The notes below the pieces were generated by a model. That model saw only the letters and a list, made by a program, of their open reading frames with translations. It was not told where the DNA came from and made no database searches. A stretch of 55,054 nt of DNA from Elainella sp. Prado103. GTDB taxonomy: Bacteria > Cyanobacteriota > Cyanobacteriia > Elainellales > Elainellaceae. A program made the translations under genes and the position numbers. This document shows, piece by piece, positions 8,465-17,411 of the stretch. The stretch is from NCBI GenBank assembly GCA_025454395.1, contig JALOOM010000014.1, positions 1 through 55,054 on the forward strand, written 5' to 3'. Each line of letters opens with the position of its first letter. Within the stretch, counting starts at the first letter, position 1.

Positions 8465-8535
8465 GCGCCATAATCAGCCTGCACCATAATCAGTGGGTTG
8501 CACCATAATCAGTGGGTTGCACCATAATCAGTGGG
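8465..8535. repeat. 19-bp intergenic tandem repeat
   Basis: Unit GCACCATAATCAGTGGGTT in three copies (the third truncated), preceded by a diverged partial copy. Confidence 0.9.
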
Positions 8536-8658
8536 CAGAGCGAGTCAAAATGGGCGATCGTCGGGTGGATCGTCTGATCGTCGGGTGGATCATCACGTTG
8601 ATCGTCAAGGGAGGATCGCCTTCAGTTTTGCCGATCGATGCCGATCGATTGCCGATCG

Positions 8659-8718
8659 GTTGTAAGAGCCAATTTGTGGTTGTAAGAGCCAATTGTGATT
8701 GTAAGAGCCAATTGTGAT
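8659..8718. repeat. about 20-bp tandem repeat just upstream of the kinase gene
   Basis: Three copies of GTTGTAAGAGCCAATT plus a variable GTG(G/A) tail, ending 17 bp before the kinase ATG. It probably overlaps the 5' leader of that gene. Confidence 0.85.
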
Positions 8719-8735
8719 AGCCAAATCGCCAAATC

Positions 8736-10217
8736 ATGCATCATTCAGATGAACAGGTGCTCCTGGGTGGACGGTATCAAATCCTCCACTATTTAGGTGG
8801 GGGCGGTTTTGGGCAAACCTACCTGGCCAACGATGTTCACCTACCTGGATCACCAGTTTGTGTGGTTAAACATCTCAAGCCAAAGCTGATCGATCCAGTC
8901 AGTTTGGAAACTGCGAAACGGCTATTTGAAACCGAGGCGCAGGTTTTGTATCGTTTGAGTGACTATGGGCAAATTCCTCGCTTGTTAGCTCACTTTGAGG
9001 AAGGTCAAGAATTTTATCTGGTGCAAGAATTTATTGAAGGGGAGAATCTCAATCTGGAACTGGTGCCTGGATTGAAGTTTCCTGAAAATCGAGTGATTCC
9101 ACTGCTACAAGACATTTTGGAAGTGTTGGTGTTTATCCATCAGCAGAATGTGATTCACCGCGATCTGAAGCCTTCAAACCTGATCCGTCGGCACCGAGAT
9201 CAAAAAATTGTCCTGATTGACTTTGGAGCCGTCAAACAGCTCAGTAGTCAGATGATTCAAGTGCAAGGTCATACCACCCGCACGATCGCGATCGGTTCTC
9301 CAGGCTATATGCCGAGTGAGCAGATGGCTGGGCGACCCCGATTTTGTAGTGATCTCTATGCCGTTGGAATGATTGGCATCCAAGCGTTGACAGGAGCCCA
9401 TCCACGAGAATTGCCGGAAGATCCACGCACCTGTGAGTTGATCTGGCGCGATCGAACCCGTGTGAGTTCCGAGTTTGCCGATATTTTGGATCGGATGATC
9501 CGCTACGACTTTCGGGATCGCTATCAGTCTGCCCTGGAAGTTTTGACTGATTTACAGGGGTTTACTCCAGAGCGGCCGGTACCCTTCTGGACTGCTCAAT
9601 CTGCCCCGGCTCTATTGAACCCAGATTCAACCCCCACCGCACTCACCTCCACGGTTACCCTCAGTGGTGCCACCCTGTTTTCTGAACGTCGCCTCGACTA
9701 CCGCCGACTGCAAGATTTGCTGCTGGATCAAGATTGGCAGGCAGCCGATCGAGAAACTCAGCGGCTCTTACTCCTGCTGAGCGGCGAAGCGGCCAACCAA
9801 CTGCAAATGGAAGATATCCGTCGCCTACCCTGCCTTGATCTTCACGCAATTGACTATTTGTGGCTCAATCACAGTAACGGCTTATTTGGCTTCACGATTC
9901 AAAAAGAAATCTGGCAAAGTGTGGGCGGCAGTACCGAAGGAGACTATGAAACTTGGGATCGGCTGGTGCGCGATCGGCTAGTGCAAGGCCGTTCCAAACT
10001 GCGGGTGAACACTCCTTGGCACCGATTTAGTAGTCGCGTGGGCTGGCGCATTAAGGAAACCTGGCTGCCCTACGAAGACTATACCTTCAGCCTGGATGCC
10101 CCGAAAGGCCACCTTCCCTCCTGGCAACACCCAGTTCCGATCGCGGCTCTGTTTGCCCGCATCGCTATCTGCCTGCCCTATGTGCCGGAGATGGATATTA
10201 CCAGACAGCCCGGATAA
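8736..10217 (+). CDS. serine/threonine kinase with a C-terminal GUN4 domain
   Basis: 493 residues in two parts. Residues of about 14-275 are a Hanks-type kinase: glycine loop GGGGFGQTY (21-29), VVKHL with K45, HRDLKPSN (141-148, catalytic D143), DFG (162-164), and GSPGYMPSEQ in the activation segment. All catalytic residues are present. After a Thr/Pro-rich linker, residues of about 318-455 match GUN4: DYRRLQDLLLDQDWQAADRET, PCLDLHAIDYLWLNHSNGLFGFTIQKEIW and GWRIKETW. GUN4 proteins bind porphyrins and stimulate Mg-chelatase, so this protein may couple tetrapyrrole status to phosphorylation. That link is inference. No membrane segment is seen. It stands alone after a repeat-rich leader. Confidence 0.93.
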   Translation: MHHSDEQVLLGGRYQILHYLGGGGFGQTYLANDVHLPGSPVCVVKHLKPKLIDPVSLETAKRLFETEAQVLYRLSDYGQIPRLLAHFEEGQEFYLVQEFIEGENLNLELVPGLKFPENRVIPLLQDILEVLVFIHQQNVIHRDLKPSNLIRRHRDQKIVLIDFGAVKQLSSQMIQVQGHTTRTIAIGSPGYMPSEQMAGRPRFCSDLYAVGMIGIQALTGAHPRELPEDPRTCELIWRDRTRVSSEFADILDRMIRYDFRDRYQSALEVLTDLQGFTPERPVPFWTAQSAPALLNPDSTPTALTSTVTLSGATLFSERRLDYRRLQDLLLDQDWQAADRETQRLLLLLSGEAANQLQMEDIRRLPCLDLHAIDYLWLNHSNGLFGFTIQKEIWQSVGGSTEGDYETWDRLVRDRLVQGRSKLRVNTPWHRFSSRVGWRIKETWLPYEDYTFSLDAPKGHLPSWQHPVPIAALFARIAICLPYVPEMDITRQPG

Positions 10218-10377
10218 AGCAGTGTGATCGCGAGCGTGATGGCGATCGATGTTGTACCAACTGGGCTTGATCGCGCTGGCTGATTGATTCGCCGGATAGT
10301 TTGATTCGCCTGATGGGTCGATTATCTGGATGGGTCGATTATCCTGATAGATAGAGCAATCTGTTTAATACCCAACG

Positions 10378-11049
10378 ATGCTTATGACTGCCTCTACCCC
10401 CTCCCCAACTGATATCGAGATGACAGAGCCGATCTATCAAGGTCAGTTTGGAGACTTCACCATTACCCGCTCCGATCGCCGCGAGGTGGTGATCTATCGG
10501 GCAGGATTACTATTGGCAGCCTTGTGTTTTGGGGTGGGAGTTACCTTAGGGTTAGCTCAGCCGACCGATCCACAGGTGCAAGGGCTATTGTCGTTCCTGT
10601 ATACGGCTATGACGATCGGGTTAGGGATTAGCCTGCTGACGATCCACATTTATATGAAGCTGTTACATCGGGTGCTACAAGCTTTTTGGCTCGTGGGTTC
10701 GATCGCCGCAGTTGGAGTAGCCCATGCCGATCCAGAGCGGTTTGTCGTAACGGTGTATCAACATCCTGTCACCCTTTGGGGCGTGGGGTTCACCTTCGCG
10801 GCTTTGACTGGCATCTTTTTCAAAGAGGCCTTTTGTTTTAATCGGTTGGAAACCAAACTCTTGACCCTGATCGTCCCGACTTTGTTGCTGGGGCACCTGA
10901 CCGGAATTTTGTCGATCGGCTGGGAAAAAGGGCTTTTGGCAGCTTGGGCAGTGCTGTTTGTCGTTTTTGCTTTGCGGAAAGCGTTTCAAGCGATCCCCCC
11001 GGATATTGGCGATAAAAGTGTTTTTGAGTATCTCAAACGCACCCCTTGA
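10378..11049 (+). CDS. integral membrane protein, DUF2301-like
   Basis: 223 residues. A soluble N-terminus with YQGQFGDFTITRSDRREVVIYR is followed by six or seven hydrophobic helices (for example AGLLLAALCFGVGVTLGLA, FLYTAMTIGLGISLLTIHIY, LWGVGFTFAALTGIFFKEAFCF, LLTLIVPTLLLGHLTGIL, LLAAWAVLFVVFAL) and a short cytoplasmic tail with PPDIGDKSVFEYLKR. From memory this matches the cyanobacterial and plastid DUF2301 family, whose function is unknown. An ATG two codons downstream is an equally possible start. The gene lies between kinase-GUN4 and dprA on the same strand, with gaps of 160 and 96 bp that do not suggest tight coupling. Confidence 0.8.
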   Translation: MLMTASTPSPTDIEMTEPIYQGQFGDFTITRSDRREVVIYRAGLLLAALCFGVGVTLGLAQPTDPQVQGLLSFLYTAMTIGLGISLLTIHIYMKLLHRVLQAFWLVGSIAAVGVAHADPERFVVTVYQHPVTLWGVGFTFAALTGIFFKEAFCFNRLETKLLTLIVPTLLLGHLTGILSIGWEKGLLAAWAVLFVVFALRKAFQAIPPDIGDKSVFEYLKRTP

Positions 11050-11145
11050 GGTAATTTAAAGGTTCGAGACCGATCGCAGATAGAGAGCGATCTAGAACGG
11101 GAAAACTAAGCTCTGAACTCATCAACCGCTTCGGAGATCAGGGTC

Positions 11146-12303
11146 TTGTCGGCACAGGCATTTTGGTTAGCATGGGCGCAAATTCCAGATGTTGGCGCTA
11201 TTTTAATGCAGCGATTGGAGGCTGAATTTGGATCCTTGGCAATGGCTTGGACTGCCAGTGTGTCCGCCCTCCAACAAGTCACCGGGATCGGAACAGTCAC
11301 CGCAGAAACGATCGATCAATATCGCCGCCAGATCGATCCGCTAACATTTTTTGAGCATCATCTACAAAGCAATCCGCAATTTTGGACTTTGGCGGATGCA
11401 GATTATCCCGATTGGTTGCGGGAAATCGCCGATCCACCCCCCGTGCTCTACTATCGGGGCAATGTGAATCTGCTGGAGAATCAAGGTGTAGTGCCGATGA
11501 TTGCGATGGTGGGAACTCGCCATCCGTCGGATTATGGCCGTCGCTGGACTCGCCGGATTGCAACGAGCCTGACCCAAGCTGGCGTGTCGATCGTCTCTGG
11601 ATTAGCGGAAGGCATTGATACCGAAGCCCATCAGAGTTGTTTGGCGGCTGAAGGGCGCACGATCGCGGTGTTAGGAACGGGGGTTGATCAAGTCTATCCT
11701 ACTTCCAATCGACTGTTGAGCCGCCAAATTGCCCGTCAAGGGTTGCTGTTGAGCGAGTTTCCAGCCGGGACAAAACCCGATCGCAGCCATTTTCCCCGGC
11801 GTAATCGTATCATTGCTGGTCTTTGTCGAGCCACATTGGTGATGGAAGCTCCTAAAAAGTCAGGTGCGCTGATTACGGCTCGCCTGGCCAATGACTATGG
11901 CAGAGAAGTTTATGTGTTGCCAGGGAGTTTGGATAATCCGCGATCACAGGGTTGCTTACATTTGCTCGATCAGGGTGCCCAGATCATTTTAGGTGAAAGC
12001 GAACTGCTGGAACGGTTGGGAACCCTGCCTCAATTTTTGGATCGCCTCAACCCGATGGCGGTGGGTCAAGCCGGTCAACCGGATCAACCGGGTCAACTAT
12101 CTTTGTTAACCGCAATGCCACCCGTTGAGCTAGAACCTGAGCTGAAGCAGGTGTTTCAAAGAGTGCCACTGGAGCCGATCGCCGTTGATACGATCGTGCA
12201 GCAAGCCGGATTGGAGACGGGCACCGTCCTCAGTGCCTTAGCCCAACTGGAAATGATGGGTTTGGTGTCTCAATTACCCGGAATGCGATATCAACGAGGA
12301 TAA
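11146..12303 (+). CDS. dprA: DNA processing protein DprA
   Basis: 385 residues. DprA loads RecA on incoming single-stranded DNA during natural transformation. An N-terminal helix-hairpin-helix part (AWAQIPDVGAILMQRL, LQQVTGIGTVTAETI) precedes the Rossmann-like core: VGTRHPSDYGRRW, SGLAEGIDTEAHQ, AVLGTGVDQVYPTSNR, LLSEFPAGTKPDRSHFPRRNRIIAGL, VMEAPKKSGALITARLAND and VYVLPGSLDNPRSQGCLHLL. A C-terminal winged helix (EPIAVDTIVQQAGL, LSALAQLEMMGLV) completes the usual architecture. The chosen start is TTG with GGAG about nine bases upstream; no upstream ATG fits. A short GQPDQPGQ repeat lies in the linker. The presence of dprA is consistent with competence. Confidence 0.95.
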   Translation: MSAQAFWLAWAQIPDVGAILMQRLEAEFGSLAMAWTASVSALQQVTGIGTVTAETIDQYRRQIDPLTFFEHHLQSNPQFWTLADADYPDWLREIADPPPVLYYRGNVNLLENQGVVPMIAMVGTRHPSDYGRRWTRRIATSLTQAGVSIVSGLAEGIDTEAHQSCLAAEGRTIAVLGTGVDQVYPTSNRLLSRQIARQGLLLSEFPAGTKPDRSHFPRRNRIIAGLCRATLVMEAPKKSGALITARLANDYGREVYVLPGSLDNPRSQGCLHLLDQGAQIILGESELLERLGTLPQFLDRLNPMAVGQAGQPDQPGQLSLLTAMPPVELEPELKQVFQRVPLEPIAVDTIVQQAGLETGTVLSALAQLEMMGLVSQLPGMRYQRG

Positions 12304-12332
12304 TAGAGAAGTTTTGTTTGATCCAGTTGCGC

Positions 12333-13196
12333 ATGTCTTCGCCTCCAATCCAATGGTATCCCGGTCATATTGCCAAAGCTGAACGGTTACTGACCGACCA
12401 ACTCAAAAAAGTTGATGTGGTGTTTGAAGTTCGGGATGCCCGGATTCCGCTAGCCACTCAGCATCCTCAGATCGGTCAGTGGCTGCAAAACAAAGGTCGG
12501 GTGCTGGTGCTGAATCGAGTTGATATGATTCCGGAGGCCATGCAACAGGCCTGGTTAGCCTGGTTTCGGGATCAAGGGGAACAGCCCTGTTTTACCAATG
12601 CGCATCAGGGACAGGGGGTGACCCATGTGGCGCAGGCCGCTAAAGTGGTGGGGGAGCACATCAATCAACGACGGCGCGATCGAGGCATGTTACCCCGGCC
12701 GGTGCGAGCAGTGGTAATTGGGTTTCCGAATGTGGGCAAATCTGCTTTGATTAATCGTTTGTTGAAGAAAAAAATTGTGGAAAGTGCAAGACGGCCGGGG
12801 GTGACGCGGGCTTTGCGTTGGGTGCGGATTTCTGACCAGTTAGAATTGCTGGATGCACCGGGAGTGCTGCCTTCTAAACTGACTGATCAGGCAGCAGCCT
12901 TAAAGTTAGCGATTTGCGATGATATTGGCGAAGCAGCCTACGACATGCAGCGGGTGGCAGCGGCCTTTGTCGATTTGACGAAACAACTGCAAGACATTAC
13001 AGGACTGAATTATCTACAAAAGCTGACCGATCGCTATGGCTTAGATCCAACCGATCTGACGGGTGAAAGCTATGTGGAAGCCTTAGCTCACCAGAAGCAC
13101 CACGGCGAGTCTGAGCGATCCGCCCGTCAGATCCTCAATGATTTCCGGAAAGGCAATCTCGGCTCAATCGCACTGGAAATTCCCCCTGGGTCTTAA
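12333..13196 (+). CDS. YlqF/RbgA-type ribosome-assembly GTPase
   Basis: 287 residues from the ATG that gives MSSPPIQWYPGHIAKAE, matching the family N-terminus; a TTG 15 bp upstream is possible. It is a circularly permuted GTPase. The G4 motif LNRVDM comes first, then G1 GFPNVGKSALINRLL, the switch Thr in RRPGVTRALRWVRI, and G3 LLDAPGVL. A C-terminal helical domain follows (ALAHQKHH, ARQILNDFRKGNLG). In B. subtilis, RbgA acts late in 50S subunit assembly. The stop and the next start share one base (TAATG), so it is coupled to the flippase gene despite the unrelated function. Confidence 0.93.
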   Translation: MSSPPIQWYPGHIAKAERLLTDQLKKVDVVFEVRDARIPLATQHPQIGQWLQNKGRVLVLNRVDMIPEAMQQAWLAWFRDQGEQPCFTNAHQGQGVTHVAQAAKVVGEHINQRRRDRGMLPRPVRAVVIGFPNVGKSALINRLLKKKIVESARRPGVTRALRWVRISDQLELLDAPGVLPSKLTDQAAALKLAICDDIGEAAYDMQRVAAAFVDLTKQLQDITGLNYLQKLTDRYGLDPTDLTGESYVEALAHQKHHGESERSARQILNDFRKGNLGSIALEIPPGS

Positions 13197-14518
13197 TGTT
13201 GCCATCTTCCTTCAATCTTCGTCAGACCTTGCGTCGTGGCACCAGCGCGGCTCTAATCACCCAAAGCCTGGGTGCCTTCAGCCTCTATTTCAGTCAAATT
13301 CTGTTTGCTCGCTGGATGGGCGTGTCTGAATATGGGGTGTATGAATATGTGCTGACGATCGCCACCGTGCTGAGCTTCATTGCCGGGCTGGGGCTGTCCA
13401 CGGTGGCCCTCCGGTTCATTTCCCAATATAGTGTTCAGCAGGATTGGGCGCGTCTGCGGGGGGTGATCTGGGGCACTTGGGGGCAGACCTTGCTGGCGGG
13501 TGTAGCGATCGGACTGGTCGGCATGGGTGTGGTGTTGGGGTTAAGTCAGCGGGCTGTGATCAAGGTTATACCGCCACTCACCCCTCCGCTATTGATGGGG
13601 ATGGGGTTAGTGCCGCTGCTGGCCCTGGCTAAACTGCAACTGGAGATGGGCCGTGCCATCCGACGCATTGGATTGGCCTATGCACCGTCCCAGGTGATTG
13701 CCCCCTTGCTAGGGTTAATGGGCGCAGCAGGATGGTGGTGGCAACATCACTGGTTATCGAGCAGCATCGTCATTGGTATTACGATCTGGACTTTATTGTG
13801 GGTGCTGCTAGGACAGTGGCTCTGGTTGCAGCGCAGTTTACCGATCGAAGTGCATCAGACTCGGCCAGTTTTTGCGCTGGGTCAATGGCTGGGGGTAGCG
13901 TTGCCGTTGCTGTTTATTGATGGTTCCTTCCTCGTGCTCAATCAAACCGATACGCTGATGATCGGTGGCTTGCTAAACCCCTCTGCGGTGGGGATTTACA
14001 ATGTCGCCTTCAAAACGGCAAACTGGGTACATTTCATTTTGGCATCTGTGAATGCGATCGCTGCTCCGTTATTTGCCTCGCTCTATGCCCAAGGCAAGCG
14101 ACAGGAATTGCAGCAAGTGGTATCGGTGGTTGCTCGCTGGATGTTTTATCCTTCCTTGGGTGCTGCGATCGGGCTGGTCGTCTTTGCAGAGCCGGTCTTA
14201 GGGCTATTTGGTCAGGATTTTGTCCGTGCCAAATGGGCTTTGATGGTGTTAATCATCGGCCAATTGGTGAATGTGGGAGCTGGATCGGTCGGTTATTTAC
14301 TCATCATGACGGGTCACCAAAATCAATGCGCCATGGTGGTCGGCTGGACGGGCTTACTCAACTTAATTTTGAACGCGATCGGGATTCCATTGCTGGGGAT
14401 TGTCGGTGCGGCAACGGCAACAGCGATTTCAATGTCGCTTTGGAATATCTGGATGAATGTTCTGGTCGTGAAGTATTTGGGTGTCAACCCCTCGATCGTC
14501 GCTGCATTGAAGCAATAA
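13196..14518 (+). CDS. polysaccharide flippase (Wzx/MOP superfamily)
   Basis: 440 residues with 12-14 hydrophobic helices. The N-terminus has the typical amphipathic start (LRRGTSAALITQSLGAFSLYFSQILFARWMGVSEYGVYEYVLTIA in two overlapping helices) and a second-half motif FIDGSFLVLNQTDTLMIGGLLNPSAVGIYNVAFKTANWVHF. This resembles O-antigen and polysaccharide exporters that flip lipid-linked glycans across the cytoplasmic membrane. The start ATG overlaps the preceding stop by one base. The next gene is a glycosyltransferase 346 bp downstream, which supports a role in glycan export. The substrate is unknown. Confidence 0.9.
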   Translation: MLPSSFNLRQTLRRGTSAALITQSLGAFSLYFSQILFARWMGVSEYGVYEYVLTIATVLSFIAGLGLSTVALRFISQYSVQQDWARLRGVIWGTWGQTLLAGVAIGLVGMGVVLGLSQRAVIKVIPPLTPPLLMGMGLVPLLALAKLQLEMGRAIRRIGLAYAPSQVIAPLLGLMGAAGWWWQHHWLSSSIVIGITIWTLLWVLLGQWLWLQRSLPIEVHQTRPVFALGQWLGVALPLLFIDGSFLVLNQTDTLMIGGLLNPSAVGIYNVAFKTANWVHFILASVNAIAAPLFASLYAQGKRQELQQVVSVVARWMFYPSLGAAIGLVVFAEPVLGLFGQDFVRAKWALMVLIIGQLVNVGAGSVGYLLIMTGHQNQCAMVVGWTGLLNLILNAIGIPLLGIVGAATATAISMSLWNIWMNVLVVKYLGVNPSIVAALKQ

Positions 14519-14864
14519 TTGCCACATTGCTAAACGGAGTCAGGAATGTCGATTCGTCCTCTCCCTTGCCAAGATTTAAAGCTCGTTTAAAGGGATTTTA
14601 AAGCTGCTGTAGCTGTCCGGTTTGGGATGAGATCGGCTGTAAAGCGTATTAGCTAGCAGCATTTGATGCATCTTGAACTGCCTATGCGATCGTCTATGCC
14701 TGGTTTATCACCTGACTGATGATTATCGTCACTTTAGTCACTATTTTCAGGTAATTGCTTGAGGTAATTGCTTGAGGTAATTGCTTGAGGTAATTGCCGA
14801 TCGATACGGCGAACTGAACTCGCCTGATATTGCTTTGAGTCCTTAATTGCAAGAGATGTTCCCT
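14519..14864. other. 346-bp intergenic region with a 13-bp repeat array
   Basis: No gene. A run of AAAG/TTTAAAG variants lies near 14570-14600 and a 13-bp array at 14749-14797. No strong terminator is seen. Confidence 0.5.
14749..14797. repeat. 13-bp intergenic tandem repeat
   Basis: Unit AGGTAATTGCTTG in three perfect copies plus a 10-bp partial. Confidence 0.95.
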
Positions 14865-16220
14865 ATGGATCTGCGCGTGTTGATCGTCGCAGAGCATGCT
14901 TCTGCTCAATTTGGCGGTGAAGCGGCTCTACCATTGCACTACTATCGGGTTTTGCGTCGTCGCGGCATTCCGGTTTGGTTGGTTATTCATGAGCGAACTC
15001 GTCCAGAGCTAGAAACCCTATTTCCAGATGATCGCGATCGGATCTTTTACATTCCGGATACAATCTGGCATCTTTTTCTGTTTCGGTTATGCCATTTCTT
15101 ACCCGATCGCATCTCCTATTTTACAACAGGATTTATTCTGCGCTTAATCACTCAACTGTCTCAGCGTCAGATTATCCGACGAGTGGTTCGCGAGCAGCAA
15201 ATTACTGTCATTCACCAACCAATGCCCGTATCACCCAAGGAACCCTCAATGATTTTTGGGATGGGCGCGCCTGTTGTGATTGGCCCGATGAATGGCGGTA
15301 TGGATTATCCGCCTGCTTTTCGGCAGCAGCATAGTCGCTGGGTTGATTTACTGGTGGCATCCGGGCGCAGATTTGCCAATTTCATGAACTGGATCATGCC
15401 TGGTAAACGAGCAGCAGCCATGCTTCTGGTAGCCAATCAACGTACTCGTCAGGCTTTACCTCAAGGCGTTTCCGCTAATGTTATTGAATTAGTGGAAAAT
15501 GGTGTTGATCTATCGTTATGGCAAAATTCAACGATCGCAGCACAAACGATCGCAGCACAAACGACTGCCTCAGAATCTCCATCGGCTAATCCTCTAGTTA
15601 CTCATTTTGTCTTTGTCGGGCGATTAGTAGATTGGAAAGCGGTCGATCTCTTATTGCTGGCTTTTAAGAAAGCTGCGGCTCAAGCTCCGATAAGTCTGAC
15701 CATTATTGGCGATGGCAAAGAAAGGGAAGACTTGGTTCGGCAAGCACAAGCGTTGGATTTATTGGCTACGCAATTGCATCAGCCTGGTAAAATCCACTTT
15801 GCAGGTTGGTTAACTCAAGCGGATTGTGTGCAACAACTGCGGCGATCGGATGCCTTGGTGTTGCCGAGCTTGCTGGAATGTGGTGGAGCGGTTGTTTTAG
15901 AAGCGATGGCATTGAGTCTGCCCGTCATTGCGACCCATTGGGGTGGCCCCGCCGATTATCTCGATCCAACGTGCGGAATTTTGGTGGAGCCTAGCTCACC
16001 CCAGGCTTTGATTGCAGGGCTATCGGAGGGCTTGGTTCAGTTGGCTGCATCTTCCGAGCTACGGCAAGCCATGGGGCAACGCGGTCGTGAAAAAGTGTGC
16101 CAGCAGTTTGATTGGGAAGTTAAAGTCGATCGAATCATGGAGCTTTATCGTCAGGCTATGGCTGAGTACGCCACTACTGAAACAACAGCAACGCAACCCG
16201 TTGCAGCGATCCAGCCATGA
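14865..16220 (+). CDS. GT-B fold glycosyltransferase, GT1/GT4-like
   Basis: 451 residues from ATG 14865, preceded by AAGAG at a nine-base spacing; ATG 14856 and TTG 14847 are weaker alternatives. The N-domain starts MDLRVLIVAEHASAQFGGEAA with the glycine-rich acceptor-side loop. The C-domain has FVFVGRLVDWKAVDLLLLAF, ISLTIIGDGKEREDLVRQA, IHFAGWLTQADCVQQLRRSDALVLPSLLECGGAVVLEAMALSLPVIATHWGGPADYL (the E-x7-E donor site in two overlapping parts) and a C-terminal closing helix. Such enzymes are retaining NDP-sugar transferases. A 15-bp duplication encodes TIAAQ twice at about 15530-15560. Its partner is probably the upstream flippase. Confidence 0.92.
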   Translation: MDLRVLIVAEHASAQFGGEAALPLHYYRVLRRRGIPVWLVIHERTRPELETLFPDDRDRIFYIPDTIWHLFLFRLCHFLPDRISYFTTGFILRLITQLSQRQIIRRVVREQQITVIHQPMPVSPKEPSMIFGMGAPVVIGPMNGGMDYPPAFRQQHSRWVDLLVASGRRFANFMNWIMPGKRAAAMLLVANQRTRQALPQGVSANVIELVENGVDLSLWQNSTIAAQTIAAQTTASESPSANPLVTHFVFVGRLVDWKAVDLLLLAFKKAAAQAPISLTIIGDGKEREDLVRQAQALDLLATQLHQPGKIHFAGWLTQADCVQQLRRSDALVLPSLLECGGAVVLEAMALSLPVIATHWGGPADYLDPTCGILVEPSSPQALIAGLSEGLVQLAASSELRQAMGQRGREKVCQQFDWEVKVDRIMELYRQAMAEYATTETTATQPVAAIQP

Positions 16221-16348
16221 GGGGATTTGCTAGAGAATAAGAATGAATTGTCTGAAGGAGATAGCACAGCAGCAACCCCAGTTGGCGACCGCTGCCTGAG
16301 TGCCTGGGATCGAGCGATCTAGGTAGACTTGTTAACTTGCATAAAGGC

Positions 16349-17062
16349 TCAATCTCGCCAAAGGGCAATTCCCCCCAGCAGTCCGGTGACGTTGGGGGCG
16401 ATTTTGACATTCGGGGGTAAAACAAAGTCGATTTTCTTGGTATTGCCGCCGCCTAAATACAGCACATCGTAATTATAAATGCGTTCAAGTAGATCGATCG
16501 CCCGCTCTAGCCGGTTATTCCAGCGCTTTTTACCCACACTATCTAAGGCAGCCCGCCCTAACTGTTCTTCGTAGGTTTCTCCTTTGCGGAAGGGATGATG
16601 ACCCAGTTCCAGGTTGGGGACTAATTTACCGTTGAGAAATAGAGCTGCCCCGATCCCGGTACCCAGCGTGATCACCAACTCAACGCCTTCGCCTGCGACT
16701 GCCCCCAGTCCTTGAATATCCGCATCATTCGCGACTCGTACAGGTCGATTCAGGGGATGGATTAGAGCGGTTGCCAAGTCAAACCCGATCCAGTCTGGGT
16801 GAAGATTCACCGCAGTTTCAGTGACCCCCTTGCGCACGACCCCAGGAAAGCCAACCGAAACGCGATCGAATTCTTTGCCTTCAGACAAACCCATAATGGC
16901 ATGGATAACAGCGTCCGGTGTGGCAGGGTTGGGGGTTTCGACCCGTTCCCTTTCGGTCAATGGATTACCTTGCTCGTCTAAAATCATCACTTTGATACCA
17001 CTACCACCGATATCGACTGCGAGGGTTTTGATCGATGTCGTCGCCGCGGTTGGATCACCCAT
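16349..17062 (-). CDS. ppgK: polyphosphate glucokinase (ROK family)
   Basis: 237 residues from the ATG; an upstream TTG would add 11 residues, but GAAGGA lies at a reasonable distance from this ATG. PPGK phosphorylates glucose using polyphosphate. Motifs are TLAVDIGGSGIKVMILDEQG (phosphate loop), VSVGFPGVVRKG, NLHPDWIGFDL, RVANDADIQGLGAVAGEG (catalytic Asp), VITLGTGIGAALFLNG and ELGHHPFRKGETYEEQLGR. The length and the HPFRKGETYEEQLG block are typical of strictly polyphosphate-dependent enzymes in cyanobacteria and actinobacteria. The gene stands alone, convergent with the glycosyltransferase upstream and divergent from the LRR gene. Confidence 0.92.
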   Translation of the reverse strand: MGDPTAATTSIKTLAVDIGGSGIKVMILDEQGNPLTERERVETPNPATPDAVIHAIMGLSEGKEFDRVSVGFPGVVRKGVTETAVNLHPDWIGFDLATALIHPLNRPVRVANDADIQGLGAVAGEGVELVITLGTGIGAALFLNGKLVPNLELGHHPFRKGETYEEQLGRAALDSVGKKRWNNRLERAIDLLERIYNYDVLYLGGGNTKKIDFVLPPNVKIAPNVTGLLGGIALWRD

Positions 17063-17411
17063 GGTTGCGCCTATTCCTTCAATGCCGTAGATCAATCAGT
17101 AATTTAACCAGGACAAGATGCATTCAATGTGCAATATTACTCCTGGCTGCTCCTGATTGTAGCGAGTGGGATACGCAACTCCTGAAAAACTTAAGCAGAA
17201 TTACAGTTCTCAGGTGAGTCTGCGATTTTGCCGCATTTCAGGTCGATCGGCGGACAGGAACTTAAAGTAACTTAAGGGAACTTATCTGGACTGGCGATCG
17301 TTTAAAAGTTCAGCCATTGAAAAGTTCAGCCATTGAAAAATTCAGCCATTGAAAAGTTCAGCCTAAAAGTTCAGCTATTTAAAGTTCAGCCATGCTCTGA
17401 ACGATCGGTTC
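17063..17411. other. 349-bp divergent intergenic region with a 16-bp repeat array
   Basis: Separates ppgK and the LRR gene, so both promoters should be here. The 3' half is filled by an AAAAGTTCAGCCATTG array (17304-17391). No gene is seen. Confidence 0.5.
17304..17391. repeat. 16-bp degenerate tandem repeat
   Basis: Unit AAAAGTTCAGCCATTG in about three good copies followed by shortened copies of AAAGTTCAGC. Confidence 0.9.

Larger units (their letters stand above)
8280..8735. other. 456-bp divergent intergenic region full of short tandem repeats
   Basis: This gap between ccmK3 (minus) and the kinase gene (plus) must hold both promoters. It contains three tandem arrays with unrelated units: 14 bp (8363-8418), 19 bp (8465-8535) and about 20 bp (8659-8718), plus a duplicated GATCGTCGGGTGGATC near 8566-8591. 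A short AT-rich segment sits next to ccmK3. No gene is seen. Confidence 0.6.

Noticed and set aside
11055-11085. tRNA T-arm-like GGTTCGAGACC
   Set aside because: No acceptor, D or anticodon stem can be paired around it.
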